Of a DNA stretch of 64,000 bases, positions 18,819 to 31,800 are shown piece after piece. The notes below the pieces were generated by a model. That model did no database searches and was not told the DNA's origin. It saw nothing but the letters and a program-made list of their open reading frames with translations. The position numbers were made by a program, and so were the translations under genes. The DNA is from Corallococcus coralloides DSM 2259 (GTDB lineage: Bacteria > Myxococcota > Myxococcia > Myxococcales > Myxococcaceae). The stretch covers positions 4,092,001 to 4,156,000 of the forward strand of contig NC_017030.1 of assembly GCF_000255295.1 (NCBI RefSeq), given 5' to 3'. Position 1 is the stretch's first letter. Each line of letters begins with the position of its first letter.

Positions 18819-19607
18819 ATGCTGCGCCTGGGCAGTCTGCTGTTGCTGTGCCTGACGCTGGCTTGCGCCGAACGGCCGCCTCCACCTGCTCCCCGGACCT
18901 GGCCTCGCTCCCAGAACTCCGGGCTCGGCACCGTGACGTCAGTGGAGCGCGTTCACATCACCCAGGGCTTCCAGGTCCTTCACGGCGAAACGCAAGAAGA
19001 GGTCACCGTCCACGAAGGGCTGTTGATCCGGATCAACGGCCTGAGCCCGGTGGAGTTCATGCCCCGTGCTGCCATGTCACCCCCTTCGATGGTGCTGGGG
19101 AACAGCTTCGCGGAGATGATCACCTGGCCCTCCGGTCTCTGGCCCACCGTCCTCCTCACGGAAGCGCCCCCTCCTGGAACCGAGGCCGGGCTGTGGATGT
19201 ACGATTCCTGGGAAGACCCGACCCCGCGTGGAGCTGAATTCAAGAGAGAGCTGACGCGCGCGCTGGGCCCCCAGGGCCTGGGCGTGAACATCCAGACCCC
19301 CTCCGCCGATGCGCCCGTCACCTCCTACCTCTCAGTGGAAGTGCTCAAGGAGAAGGTCCGGGGCCGCAGGACCCTGAACGGCGTCCCCGCGCCCGAACTC
19401 TGCGCCAGCCTCCAGGTCGCCTGCGGCTTCAAGGACACCATGCACGGCCGCCTCGACTGCGGCGTGTGTCCCCAGGGCCAGACCTGCACCGCGGACAACA
19501 CCTGCTGCACGCCCGCGACCTGCGCTTCCCTGGGCCGCTCCTGCGGCACCGTCGTTCCGGACGGCTGCGGCTACGCGCTCGACTGCGGTGCCTGCCCCGT
19601 CCGTTGA
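18819..19607 (+). CDS. Lipoprotein with Cys-rich C-terminal module
   Basis: A 262-residue lipoprotein (CLTLAC lipobox, Cys17) of unknown function. The first two thirds have no recognised domain. The last 70 residues hold 14 Cys in a pattern of CxxLxxxCG...DCGxCPxGxxC, a module that recurs at the C-terminus of extracellular myxobacterial proteins and is probably disulfide-bonded. ATG 18819 is preferred over the in-frame start 36 bases earlier because it starts the signal peptide. It lies 36 bp after the immunity gene and could be part of the same cassette. Confidence 0.75.
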   Translation: MLRLGSLLLLCLTLACAERPPPPAPRTWPRSQNSGLGTVTSVERVHITQGFQVLHGETQEEVTVHEGLLIRINGLSPVEFMPRAAMSPPSMVLGNSFAEMITWPSGLWPTVLLTEAPPPGTEAGLWMYDSWEDPTPRGAEFKRELTRALGPQGLGVNIQTPSADAPVTSYLSVEVLKEKVRGRRTLNGVPAPELCASLQVACGFKDTMHGRLDCGVCPQGQTCTADNTCCTPATCASLGRSCGTVVPDGCGYALDCGACPVR

Positions 19608-19613
19608 AACCTC

Positions 19614-19640
19614 CCGCCCGGGCTCACGTTGCCCGGGCGG
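19614..19640. terminator. Hairpin between convergent genes
   Basis: CCGCCCGGGC (19614-19623) and GCCCGGGCGG (19631-19640) form a perfect 10-bp stem with a seven-base loop, placed between the stops of the Cys-rich lipoprotein and lexA. Confidence 0.65.
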
Positions 19641-19656
19641 AAGTGCCACGAACTGC

Positions 19657-20325
19657 TTACGTCCGGCCGCCCTGCAGCTTCCGGTACACGCCCACCACCT
19701 GCCCCAAAATCATCGTGGAGCGGAAGTCCGAGCGGTTCACGTAGATGGGCTGCATCGTCGCGTTCGCCGGCTGGAAGCGGATGCGGTCCTGCTCCGGGTA
19801 GTAGCGCTTCACCGTGGCCTCGTCCTCGATGAGCGCCACCACGATTTCACCCGGCTGCGCCGACGGCGTCTTCTTCACGAAGAGGTAGTCCCCGTCGTGG
19901 ATGCCGTCGTCGATCATCGACTGGCCCTTGACCCTCAGCGCGAACACCTCCCGGCCGTTCACCCCGCCCAGGAGGAAGCTGTCGATCTTGACCGAGTCCT
20001 CCATGTGCTCCTGCGCCAGCGCCGGCGCACCCGCCGCCACCTTGCCCAGGAGGGGAATCTCGATCATGCCGGACTCCCGGCTCTTCATCCCCAGGCCCAG
20101 GAGCAGCCTCGCCCGCTTGGTGGGCACCAGCGAGCGGCTCTGCTGCTCGCCCCGGGTCAGGTAGCCCTTGCGCTCCAGGGCCTTCAGGTGGTCGTTCACC
20201 CCGTTGGTCGACCGGATGTCCATGTGCTCCCCAATCTCCCGGATGGTCGGGGGGAAGCCTCGGACCTCCGTCTCCTTCACGATGAAGGTCAGGATTTCGC
20301 GCTGGCGCTCCGTGAGCTCTTCCAT
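19657..20325 (-). CDS. lexA: LexA repressor
   Basis: SOS-response repressor and RecA-stimulated autoprotease, 222 residues. The N-terminal winged helix reads [19 protein letters not shown] to [20 protein letters not shown]. The self-cleavage site is Ala98-Gly99 in GKVAAGAP; catalytic Ser136 (GQSMIDDGI) and Lys173 (EATVKRYY) are present. GGAG sits upstream of the ATG. Its promoter contains a LexA box (next entry), so autoregulation is expected. The nearest other SOS candidate is the divergent hybrid kinase. Confidence 0.97.
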   Translation of the reverse strand: MEELTERQREILTFIVKETEVRGFPPTIREIGEHMDIRSTNGVNDHLKALERKGYLTRGEQQSRSLVPTKRARLLLGLGMKSRESGMIEIPLLGKVAAGAPALAQEHMEDSVKIDSFLLGGVNGREVFALRVKGQSMIDDGIHDGDYLFVKKTPSAQPGEIVVALIEDEATVKRYYPEQDRIRFQPANATMQPIYVNRSDFRSTMILGQVVGVYRKLQGGRT

Positions 20326-20392
20326 GGCCGCACTCCTTCGCTCGGTCGCCCGCCTGCTCTGGCGGTGATGGGCAACAGAATTTCAGTGGCCC

Positions 20393-20421
20393 ATGCTCCC
20401 TGAACATACGTGTAGAGTCAA
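20393..20421 (-). promoter_or_regulatory. lexA promoter with LexA box filling the -35/-10 spacer
   Basis: On the minus strand TTGACT (20421-20416) is followed after exactly 17 bp by GAGCAT (20398-20393). The 17-bp spacer, CTACACGTATGTTCAGG, matches the Myxococcus LexA box as I recall it (CTRHAMRYBYGTTCAGS) at all but one position. A weaker copy, GAGTCAATCTGTTCAG, runs on the plus strand at about 20415-20430, toward the hybrid kinase. Confidence 0.7.
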
Positions 20422-20521
20422 TCTGTTCAGTACCCCCACCCATACCCGCCGTACTGCCCCCCGCCCGTCCTTCTCGCGGCTTGAGGAGGCACGTTGATCT
20501 CGGCGTACACTTGGCGCCGCC

Positions 20522-23500
20522 GTGTCCGACCTCCGCCACACGCTGCTCTTCGTCGATGACGAGGCCGACGTCCTGGACATCCTCAGCCGGATGTTCCAGC
20601 GACGCTATCGCGTCCTCACCGCCCCCCACGGCAAGGCAGCCCTGGAAATCCTGCGAACCGAATCCGTGGACGTGCTCGTCACGGACCAGCGCATGCCGGA
20701 GATGACCGGCATCGACCTGGTCAACGCCGCGAGAGCCGAGGGCATCGACGTCACGACGCTCCTGCTCACCGCCTATACGGACCCGCAGGACATCATCGCG
20801 GCCATCAACCAGGGCCAGGTGTACCGCTACGTCACCAAGCCCTGGGACGTGAACGACCTGCTCATCACCGTGAAGAACGCGGTGGAGTTTGCCCAGCTCA
20901 AGAAGGACAAGGAGAAGCTCATCCGCCAGCTGCACCAGCGGGTGGAGGCCCTCTTCGTCCTCTACGAGGTCAGCCGCGCCAGCGCGAACGACCCGGCCAG
21001 CTACGACGCCATCATCGACCGCGTGCTCACCGCCGTGGCCCGCGTGCTGCCGTACGACTGTGGCGCGGCCCTCATCGCGCCGGACGGGCAGCGCGGCGCC
21101 ACGCTGCGCCTGCGCTGCGTGGGCAACGTGGGCGAAGAGGCGCTGCTGGGCGTCAAGGAGTCCATGCTCGGCGCGTACCGCAAGAGCAGCGGCCTGCCGC
21201 TGCCGGAGGACCGGGTCATCACCCGCGTCACCGGCACCACCACCAAGGACTCCGCGTCCCCCGTCGTCTACCCCAACCAGCTCACGGTGAACCTCACCGC
21301 CGCGGGGAAGCCGGTGGGCATGCTGTCGCTGTTCTCCCACCGCGCGGACGCGTTCACGGAGGACGACGGGCTGCTGCTGGACGTGCTCGCCAACCAGACG
21401 GCGGACGCCATCCAGTCGCTGCGCTCCGCGGAGGAGGAGGCCCGCCACCGCATGGAGCGCATGGTCGCGTCCATGGCGGACGGCGTGGTGCTCACCGACG
21501 AGAAGAACGACATCGTGGTGATGAACCCCGCGGCCCGCCGCATCCTGCACGCGGGAGAGGAAGGGCAGGGGCCCTCCAACCGGCTTCTGGAGGAGCGCCT
21601 GGGCTTCCAGCCGTTCCAGCTGGTCCGCAACCTGGAGTACAGCGGCCACCAGGTGCTGCGCGAGGACGTGAAGCTCTTCGACCGCACCGTGCAGACCACC
21701 GTGACGCCCGTCAACGACGCGCGCGGCACCCTGCGTGGCGTGTGCGTGGTGCTGCGCGACATCACCGACCAGAAGCGGCTGGAGGAGCGCAAGGACACCT
21801 TCGTCTCCATGGTGAGCCACGAGCTGCGCACGCCGCTCACCTCCATCACCGGCGCGCTGGACCTGGTGCTCAACCGGATGGCGGGGGACATCAACGAGCG
21901 GCAGCACCGCTACCTGTCGCTGGCCAAGGACTCCGCGGAGAAGCTCAACAGCATCGTGGATGACCTGCTGGACCTGTCGAAGTACGCGCAGGGCCGGCTG
22001 AAGATGAGCTTCGAGCGCATCTACCTGGAGGAGCTCGTCCAGCGCGTGGTGGAGAAGTACGGGCCCGCCTTCGCGGAGAAGCGCATCCGCGTGGTGCCCC
22101 TGCTGCCGCAGCACCCGCTGCGCGCCATGGTGGACCCCAACCGCGTGAACCAGGTGCTCAACAACCTGCTCAACAACGCGGTGAAGTTCACGCCGGAAGG
22201 CGGCGAGGTGCGCGTGGAGCTGCGCGCCACGTCCAGCCTGCCCGGCTACGTGGTGCTCTCCTGCTGGAACAGCGGCGACCCCATTCCGGAAGAGAGCCTG
22301 GAGCGCATCTTCGACCGCTTCGAACAGGCCCGCACGCAGGCGAACCGCACCGTGCGCGGCACCGGCCTGGGCCTGCCCATCTGCCGCAACATCGTGGAGG
22401 CCCACGGCGGCCGCATCTGGTCCGAGCCGTCCCACACCGGCGTGCGCTTCATCGCCGTGCTCCCCACGGAGCCGCCCCAGGACGTGCTGTCCCAGGCGGC
22501 CGTGGACACGCTGCTGCCGGCGCCGCAGCCCGTCCGCGCGGACTCGCGCGGCAAGGTGCTCATCATCGAGGGCGAGCCCGAGGTGGGCCACATCATGAAG
22601 GCGCTGCTCGGCGCCCGGGGCTACCGGGTGCGCCTGGCGGCCTCCGCGGAGGAGGGGCTCTCCGCCGCTCGCAACCTCCACCCGGACGTGGTGCTGGTGT
22701 CGGTGCGGCTGCCGGACGTGGACGGCCTGCGGCTGGCGGAGATCCTCCGGAATGATCCGGAGACGCGCCGCGCGCCGCTCCTGCTCACCTCCGCGTTCGA
22801 CGAGCGCCAGCGCGCCTTCCGGGCCGGCGCGGACGCGTTCCTCGTGCGCCCCCTGGCCGGAGACAAGCTGCTGGCCACGGTGGACTCGCTGGCGCGGGGC
22901 CGCGCCGGGGCGCAGCACGGGCGCGTGCTGGTGGTGGACGACGACGCGAAGATCGCCTCCATCTGCCGCGAGGTGCTGGAGGGCCTGGGCTTCGAGGTCG
23001 GCGTCGCGCACAGCGTGGAGGAGGGCCGGCGTTCCATGCGCGAGCGCAGGCCGGACGCGGTGCTCCTGGACGTCACGCTGCCGGACGGCGACGGGTTCGC
23101 GTTCCTGGAGGAGATCAAGGCCGAGCGCGCCAGTGGCCACATCTCCGTCATCTTCATCTCCGCGCGCACGGAGACGACGTCCAAGGTCCGCGCGCTGAAG
23201 CTGGGCGGGGACGACTACATCACCAAGCCCTTCGACGCGCTGGAGCTGGGCGCGCGCGTGGAGAGCATGCTGCGGCGCAAGGAGCAGGAGCTGTCCTCGT
23301 CGCCCACCACGCAGCTGCCCGGCTCCACCGCCATCGAGCGCGAGGTGCAGCGCCGGCTGGGCGCGCGTCAGCCGTTCGCGTTCTGCTACCTGGACCTGGA
23401 CAACCTCAAGGCCTACAACGACTACTACGGCTTCGCGAAGGCGGACGGCGTGGTGCGGCAGACGGGCGACCTGATGCGGGAGGTCTTCCAGCAGGAAGGC

Positions 23501-23856
23501 GCCCCGGGGGACTTCCTGGGCCACGTGGCCGGGGACGACTTCGTCTTCATCACCTCCGTGGAGTCCGTGGACCGGGTGTGCCAGCGGGCGATTGAGCAGT
23601 TCGACCGCATCATCCCGCTCTACTACGACCGGCAGGACCGGGAGCGCGGCCACATCGAGGCGGAGGACCGCTTCGGGGAGAAGCGCCAGTTCCCCATCAT
23701 GAGCGTGTCCGTGGTGGCGGTGATGACGGATGGCGTGGCGCATGACCACGCGGAGCTGGCGCGCCGGGCCGCGGACATGAAGAAGAAGGCGAAGGCGATC
23801 TCCGGCTCCGTCTTCCTGCGCAGCGACCTGGAGCGCGTGGTCCGGTCCGTCACCGG

Positions 23857-23860
<4 letters not shown>
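20522..23860 (+). CDS. Hybrid histidine kinase: REC-GAF-PAS-HisKA-HATPase-REC-REC-degenerate GGDEF
   Basis: A 1112-residue soluble signalling protein. In order: receiver 1 (about 6-120, phospho-Asp in VTDQRMPEMTG), GAF (about 135-300), PAS (about 305-425), HisKA with His433 in SMVSHELRTPL, HATPase (about 540-655, NNLLNNAVKFTPEGG and GTGLGLPICR), receiver 2 (about 678-790), receiver 3 (about 800-915, LLDVTLPDGDG) and a C-terminal GGDEF-like domain (YLDLDNLKAYNDYYGF). Receiver 2 has Ser727 where the phospho-Asp should be (VLVSVRLPDVDG) and lacks the acidic pair. The GGDEF box reads AGDDF (1003-1007), so cyclase activity is unlikely. GTG start; the next kinase overlaps by four bases. Confidence 0.93.
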
Positions 23861-25695
<1,835 letters not shown>

Positions 25696-25727
25696 AGCCC
25701 GCGGCGTGTGGTAGCTAGGGCCATCGC

Positions 25728-26729
25728 ATGGCTGCTCCCCCATCCCGCAGGCGACAGGCGCCGTTCCTCATCGGGCTCGTGCTCATCCTGGCCGCGCTGC
25801 CGGTGGGCTGGTTCGTCTTCCTGCGGGAGCCTCCCGCGCCACTGCCGCCACAGGCTCCTCAGCGCACCGCCGTCGCGCAGGCGGAGGCGAAGAAGGCCGT
25901 GGAGCTGGTGCTGAGTTCCTTCGATGGCACCGTGGACGTGAAGCACGGCGAGGCCGGGGCCTGGGAGCCCGCGCGCAAGGACATGCCGCTGCGGCCCACG
26001 GACGTGGTGCGCACCGGGCGTGGGTCCTGGGCCGTGGTGCTCAACGGCGAGGCCGTGGAGCTGCGCTTGGAGGCGGAGACAGAGATCTCCGTGGAGGAAC
26101 TGTCGAACGAGCTGTCGAGGGTGATGCTGAGCAGCGGTCTGGCCACCGCCACCGTGCGGGGCCGTTCCAACGTCCGCCACACCTTCATCCTGAAGGCGAA
26201 GGGCGCCAACGCGGAGGCCAGCACCGCCCAGGGCACCTTCACCATGAGCAACAACGGCAATGGCACCGTGAGCGTGGGCACGCGCGAAGGCGACGTGAAG
26301 CTGGCCGACAAGGAGGGCAGGTACGTCATCGTCCGCGCCGGCCAGCGGTCCATCGTCCGCCCCGGCATGGAGCCCTCCAAGCCGGAGCCCATCCCCAGCA
26401 CCGTGTTCGTGAAGATGGAGTGGCCCACGGGCAAGCAGCGCAACCGGGAGGTCGCCGTCGTTGGCCGCACGGATCCGGGCAACCGGGTGACGGTGGACGG
26501 CGTCAACGTGCCCACGGACGCGGACGGAGGGTTCACGCTCAGCCTCTCGCTCAAGAACGGCCCCAACCCCGTTCAGGTGACCGCCGTGAACGTGGGCGGT
26601 GCGCGACAGACCGAACAGCAGGAGCTGACCTTCGAAGCGCCGCCCCCGCCGCCGCCCCCGCCCCCGAAGCCGGGGATAAAGGTCGACACAAAAGTCTTCC
26701 AAGAGAGCGCCGACGGCACCTCACCCTGA
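25728..26729 (+). CDS. FecR-domain protein, membrane anchored
   Basis: A 333-residue protein with a basic N-terminus, one TM helix (FLIGLVLILAALPVGWFVFL), a FecR-like periplasmic domain (residues about 65-220; SFDGTVDVKHGEAGAWEPA, LRPTDVVRTGRGSWAVVL, then VREGDVKLADKEGRYVIVRAGQ-like repeats) and an Ig-like C-terminal domain (GRTDPGNRVTVDGVNVPTDADG), ending after a nine-proline run. Myxobacterial proteins with this layout are usually structural or surface proteins and not iron regulators. Function unknown. Confidence 0.82.
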   Translation: MAAPPSRRRQAPFLIGLVLILAALPVGWFVFLREPPAPLPPQAPQRTAVAQAEAKKAVELVLSSFDGTVDVKHGEAGAWEPARKDMPLRPTDVVRTGRGSWAVVLNGEAVELRLEAETEISVEELSNELSRVMLSSGLATATVRGRSNVRHTFILKAKGANAEASTAQGTFTMSNNGNGTVSVGTREGDVKLADKEGRYVIVRAGQRSIVRPGMEPSKPEPIPSTVFVKMEWPTGKQRNREVAVVGRTDPGNRVTVDGVNVPTDADGGFTLSLSLKNGPNPVQVTAVNVGGARQTEQQELTFEAPPPPPPPPPKPGIKVDTKVFQESADGTSP

Positions 26730-26820
26730 TCCGCCAGGCGGGCCTGCGGGTCCTATAGGAAGGGGCCCACCCGCTGGGTGAGGTGGGTTGCCGGAAGTGT
26801 CCGCGGGTTCGACGGAGAGT

Positions 26821-26868
26821 CCCTTCGCACGGCCCGCGGCACCAAAGTGGTGCAGTCCCGGCGAAGGG
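26821..26868. repeat. Nested inverted repeats upstream of the Ig-like gene
   Basis: CCCTTCGC (26821-26828) pairs with GCGAAGGG (26861-26868); inside lies GCACC-AAAGT-GGTGC (26839-26853). The structure ends about 20-45 bases before the likely start of the next gene, so it may be a leader element or the terminator of the FecR gene (no U-tract). The rest of 26730-26888 holds nothing I recognise. Confidence 0.5.
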
Positions 26869-26912
26869 CCTTGTAGAGTCGGGAAGCCCTGGAACGTCTC
26901 CTGCTCTCCGCG

Positions 26913-28817
26913 ATGGTCTTGGTTTGTGCCCCGGTCTGGGCGGCTTCGCTGGAGCTGCTCGGGCCGGACGTGCCCGTGTCGCCGGAAGGCTTCACGGTCG
27001 CGGTGGTGCGCCGGGACGCCGGGGGCCAACCGGTGGCGTTCACCCCGTCGTCGGTGACGGCGGAGGGCGCGGAGCTCAAACCCGGTCCGGAAGCTCCGCC
27101 GCTGCGCACCTATGTCGTGGTGCCGAAGGCACAGGCGCGCGAGGTGGTGGTGCGCGTGAAGAGCGACGGCGACGAGGCCCGGTCCCGCTACGACGTGGGA
27201 CCGCCCGCGAGCCACATGGAGCTGTCGCTGGAGCCTCCGCTGCCGGTGAAGGGGCGCGACAAGGAGGCGACGCTCACGGTGCGGCGGCTGCGGGCGGATG
27301 GGACGCCGGATGACAGCGGCGCGCCACCGGTGCTGCGCGCGAGCACCGGGCAGGTGGAGGGGCTCCAGCACACGGGGCCGGGCACGTACACCGCTCGCTA
27401 CGTGCTGCCCCCTACGCGCCTTCCCGAGGCAGCCATCCTCGTCGCGCTGTCCGCGTGGCCCCATCCCCAGTCGGTGCATGGCGCGTATGGGCGGCTCCTG
27501 GTGCCGCTGGCGACGTCGGTGAACCTGCCCGGCCAGAGCGAACCCGGCGGACAGGTGTCGCTGGAGGTGGCGGGGACGCGCTTCGGGCCCGTGCCGGTGG
27601 ACGCGCAAGGGCGCTTCGTGCTGCCGCTGGTGGTGCCGCCGGGCTACTCGCTGGCCCGGGGCGAGGTGAAGGACGAATCGGGCCACGTGGCGCGCCTCAG
27701 CATCGACCTCCAGTTGCCACCCACGGATGGACTGGCGTGCGTGCTCAACCCGCAGCGGCTGCCCGCGGACGGCGTGTCCCAGGCCCGGCTCTTGTGCGCG
27801 ACCAGCGATCCGAAGGGGCAGCCCGTCGCGGATGCGCGCGTCACGGTGAAGGCGAAGTACGGCCGGCTTGAAGGGCCCCAGCGCGACGCGAACGGCATGC
27901 TGGAGTGGCGCTACACGGCGCCGCGCACGCTGTCTGCGGATGAGCGCATCGACGCGGCGTGGCCGCAGCGGGGCCCGGGGTCGCGCGAGTCGCTGCCGAT
28001 GCAGCTGGTGCAGGGCGCGGTGCGCGACGTGAAGGTGTCGCTGTCCGAGCAGCTGGTGCACGCGGGTTCGGTGGCGCGGGTGGTGGTGACGGCGCGGGAC
28101 GCGGCCGGGCAGCCTCGGCCGGAGGCGAAGGTGGATGTGGCCTCTTCCGAGGGGACCGTGGGGCCGGCGGTGGAGTCCCCTCCGGGGACGTTCACGGTCC
28201 CGTGGACCGCGCCGCAGAACGGGTACCCGGGGAGCACGCACGTGAGGGCGCGCGCGTACGGTCCGCTCGGGACGGAGCCCGCGCGGATCGCGGTGTGGCG
28301 GGAGGCCTCGGGGCTCGTCGCGGGCGTGGTGGACCTGGCGGGCTGGCCGGTGCCCCGGCAGCCGCTGCTCATGAACGGCATGGCGCGGACGACGGGGGAG
28401 GACGGGACGGTGTTCGTGGGCGGGATGGTGCCCGGCAAGGTGCGCGTGGCGCACGCCGTGTGGCCGGGGCTCGACGTCACGGTGCACGTGCTGGGCCCCC
28501 AGGGACCGGTGTTCCCGGAGTCCGAGCCGCTGGTGCCCGCGCGCATCGATACGGCGGTGAAACTGGAGCCGCCGCTGCCGGTCAACGTGCGCGTGCGCGT
28601 GGAGGGTGCCCGGGTGACGTGCTGGGTGGAGGACCCGAGCGGCCAGGTGCTGAAGGATCGCCCGCTGCACGTCGCGCTGTCCGAGGGTGAGAAGGGGGAT
28701 GTGTCCGTGCAGGACGGACTCACGCGCTTCACCGTGCAGGGCGTGAAGGGCCCCGTGAGCCTCTCCGTGGCGGACGTGCGCACCGGCGTGACGGCGATGG
28801 AAGAGGTGCGGCCTTGA
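26913..28817 (+). CDS. Exported protein with multiple Ig-like/invasin-type beta domains
   Basis: A 634-residue exported protein of unknown function. It holds tandem beta-sandwich segments, with clear Big_1/invasin-like units at about 270-350 (LPADGVSQARLLCATSDPKG) and 360-450 (VVVTARDAAGQPRPEAKVDV), the second ending in YTAP/WTAP-like elements. ATG 26913 gives a short signal sequence; an in-frame CTG at 26889 would add LERLLLSA and yield a more normal one, so the true start may be a rare CTG. Its stop overlaps the next gene by four bases (TTGA), implying the pair works together at the cell surface. Confidence 0.75.
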   Translation: MVLVCAPVWAASLELLGPDVPVSPEGFTVAVVRRDAGGQPVAFTPSSVTAEGAELKPGPEAPPLRTYVVVPKAQAREVVVRVKSDGDEARSRYDVGPPASHMELSLEPPLPVKGRDKEATLTVRRLRADGTPDDSGAPPVLRASTGQVEGLQHTGPGTYTARYVLPPTRLPEAAILVALSAWPHPQSVHGAYGRLLVPLATSVNLPGQSEPGGQVSLEVAGTRFGPVPVDAQGRFVLPLVVPPGYSLARGEVKDESGHVARLSIDLQLPPTDGLACVLNPQRLPADGVSQARLLCATSDPKGQPVADARVTVKAKYGRLEGPQRDANGMLEWRYTAPRTLSADERIDAAWPQRGPGSRESLPMQLVQGAVRDVKVSLSEQLVHAGSVARVVVTARDAAGQPRPEAKVDVASSEGTVGPAVESPPGTFTVPWTAPQNGYPGSTHVRARAYGPLGTEPARIAVWREASGLVAGVVDLAGWPVPRQPLLMNGMARTTGEDGTVFVGGMVPGKVRVAHAVWPGLDVTVHVLGPQGPVFPESEPLVPARIDTAVKLEPPLPVNVRVRVEGARVTCWVEDPSGQVLKDRPLHVALSEGEKGDVSVQDGLTRFTVQGVKGPVSLSVADVRTGVTAMEEVRP

Positions 28818-31800
28818 GGGCAGGGTGGAGGGCCTCGGCGCCGGGCGCAACCGCGGGCTTCTGCCTCGCGCTGCTCCTGCTGTCGACCGTGGCTGCCGCG
28901 CAGTCGCTGTCCTCGGATTCGTCGACGCAGGCGGCGACCATCGCCGGGCGCGTCTGCGTGGACGTGGATGGAGATGGGCTCTGTGGACCTGACGAGCCAG
29001 GGCTCGCGGACGTGCGCCTGGTGCTGGCCACCGGCCGCGAGGTGCGCACCGATGCCTTCGGCCGCTACCACCTCACCGGCGTGGACTCACGCGTGCCGGA
29101 CCTCACCGGCGGCCCGCACCTGCGCCCCGGCCGCCATGCGCTGAAGGTGGATCCGCGCAGCCTGCCGACCTCCAGCCAGGTGGTCCCCCGCGTCGCGACC
29201 GTGGAGGTGCCCTGGGGCGCCGCCGCCCTCCAGGACTTCGCCGTGCGCCCGCCCCCCTCGCGCCCCCACAAGGCCCCCACCGCCGCTCCCGGCCGGCCTC
29301 CCGAGGCGCGCGCCGCCGACCACGGGAACCTGCGCTTCCTCATCAGCGGCCAGGCCTCTCCGGGAGACCGGGTCCACGCGGGCGACGTGGAGGCCACCGT
29401 GGATGCCTCCGGCGCGTGGCTCGCGAGCGTGCTGCTGTATCCGGCCCGGAACAACGTCATCGCCATCACCACCACCTCGCCCGATGGCGCGGTGGAGTTC
29501 GCCCAGCAGTCCTTCGACGTGGTCCGGCGCGGTGAGCACGGCTTCCTCGTCATCCCTCGCGAGAAGGTGCGCGTGGGCGCCGTGCGCGGGCTGTCCCCGG
29601 ACGTGCCCCTGCCTGCGGGAGACACCTTCCTGCGTCTGGAGGTGGCCCCCGGCACCCAGGTGACGACCCCTGACGCCCAGCTCGTCGCGGGCCCCGAAGG
29701 CGAGGTCCGCCTGCCCGTGCGGCTCGTGCCGGGACGCAACACCGTCCCCGTCACGATGGCCCCGCCACAGCGGCCCTCGATCGCCGTGTCCGTGCCGGTC
29801 GAAGCGCGTTCCCAGCCCTTCGTCGTGGGCCTGCTCGACGTGGAGGCCAGCCTCGCCCCGGCCGGCGGGGGCTTCCGGCTGCGGGGGCGCGGCGCCCTCC
29901 ACGGTGAGGCCCAGCTGGGGCCCGTGCAGGTGGTGGGCGAGCTGGACCTGACCGACACCGACCTGCGTCAGCTGGACGACGCGCCGCTCGCGGACTGGCT
30001 GCGTCCCCGGAGGCCCGAGCGCTTCGACCGCTGGCCCGACCCCGACCTCGCTCCGGCGGAGTGGGGCGACAATTCCGTGTCGCTCACGCCCAACCCCGCG
30101 GAGGGGCGCCTGCGCCTGGAGGCGCGGCACGAGCAGTACGGCCGCGCGGGCTTCGGCACCTACCGCGCGCTCCTGCAGGACCGCGAGGTGGGCCGCTACC
30201 ACCACCCCCTCTTCGGTCCCTACGCGGAGCTGCGCGAACAGCTGGGGCCCGTGAGCGTGGGGCTGGATGCGTTCGCTGGCGGGCTGGTGGACCCCACGCG
30301 AGGCCTGGCCGCGACGCCCGCTCACGAGGAGCTGCTGGCCACCGGCGGCAGCCTCTACTACCTGGGCGGCGGCACCGTGGCGGAGGGCTCCGAGCTGGTT
30401 CGCGTGGAGGTGCGCGACGGCGTCACCGGCCTGCCGCTGGGCGAACAGCACCTCGTCCGGGGCCGCGACTACGACATCGACTACCTCGCCGGCCGCATCC
30501 TCCTCGCGCGCCCGCTGTCGTTCCTCATCGGAACGTCGCTCCTGCGCACGGACGCGCTCTCCGAGGCGCCGGAGCCGGTGCTCGTCGTGGACTACGCCGT
30601 GCTGCACACGGGCGACCCTCGCGACTCGGTGGGCGGCGAGGCCTGGGCGCGCTGGCGCGACTCCACCGTCGGACTGGCCGCCGTGCGCGAGCGCAGGCTG
30701 GGGGCTCCCTTCCAGCTCCTGTCGGGGCGGGGGCAGACGAAGCTGTGGGGCTACTCGCTCCTCGCGGAGGCCGCGAGCAGCCGGGGGATCGCGGTGGAGC
30801 CCACCGTCTTCGGCGTGTCGGACGACGGTGGCCTGTCCTTCCTCCGCCCGGTGGGCACGCGGGATGACCACGGCGGCGCGGTGACCCTGCGCCTGAGCGG
30901 CCCTGGCGTCCTGGGGCCGGGTCACGGCGGCGCCGTGGCTGCCGTGTGGCGCGAGCGCTCCAAGGGCTTCTCCGATGGCGCGCACCTGGACGTGGCCCGC
31001 TTCCGGCAGCTGTCCCTGCGTGTCACCCAGCCCGTGGGCCCGGTGTCGCTCACGCTGCTGGGCGACGAGCGGCGCTCGGCGGATCCTCGCCTGCCCTTCG
31101 AGGACACGCCCTTCGGCGCCCGCACGTTGGGCGCCGCCGTGGCCTATGAGCACCACGAAGGAACCGTGCGCCTGGAGCTGCGCGACAGCTGGCTGCGTGC
31201 CACGGAGGTGCCCGGCCAGGGCGGCGCGCTCGAAGGCGGCCGGACGTCCCTGGGCGTCTCGGTGTCCCGCATGCTGACGTCCCGCCTCTCCGTGTCCGCG
31301 GGCCACCGGCAGCGGCTGCACGAGCGCGGCGCAGGCCCGGGCCGGATGGACGACACGTTCACCTCCGCGGGCGTGGCCGTGAACCTGGACAACGACACGT
31401 CCGTGGGCGTGAAGGGCGGCTGGGGGCCGGAGCTGGGTCCGCAGGCCTGGCTGGATGCGCGCGCGCGGCGCGGCAACGAGACCTACTACGGCGGCTACTC
31501 CGTGGACGTGGACGGGCCGGACTTCGGCCTGGCCCGCGCGGTGACGGGAGCGCGCACGGAGGTGGGGGACGGCACCACCCTGTTCGTGGAGGACGTGAGC
31601 GCGCACGACGCCCAGGCGATCCGCCGGGCCCGCGCCGTGGGCTTCCAGTACGCGGTGGGCCAGAGCGGCTTCAACGTGGGCGCCCGCTACGAGCGCGGCG
31701 TGCGCAACCCGCTGGACATCGAGAGCGACCTCACGCGCGACGTGGCCAGCGTGTCCGCGCAGTGGCTGCGCGAGCGCTTCCGCGCGGACGTGCGCGCCGA

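Noticed and set aside
19847..23749. A 1300-codon minus-strand frame opposite the hybrid kinase
   Set aside because: Typical antisense shadow in high-GC DNA (His/Arg/Val/Ala-rich); the sense strand has full kinase motifs.
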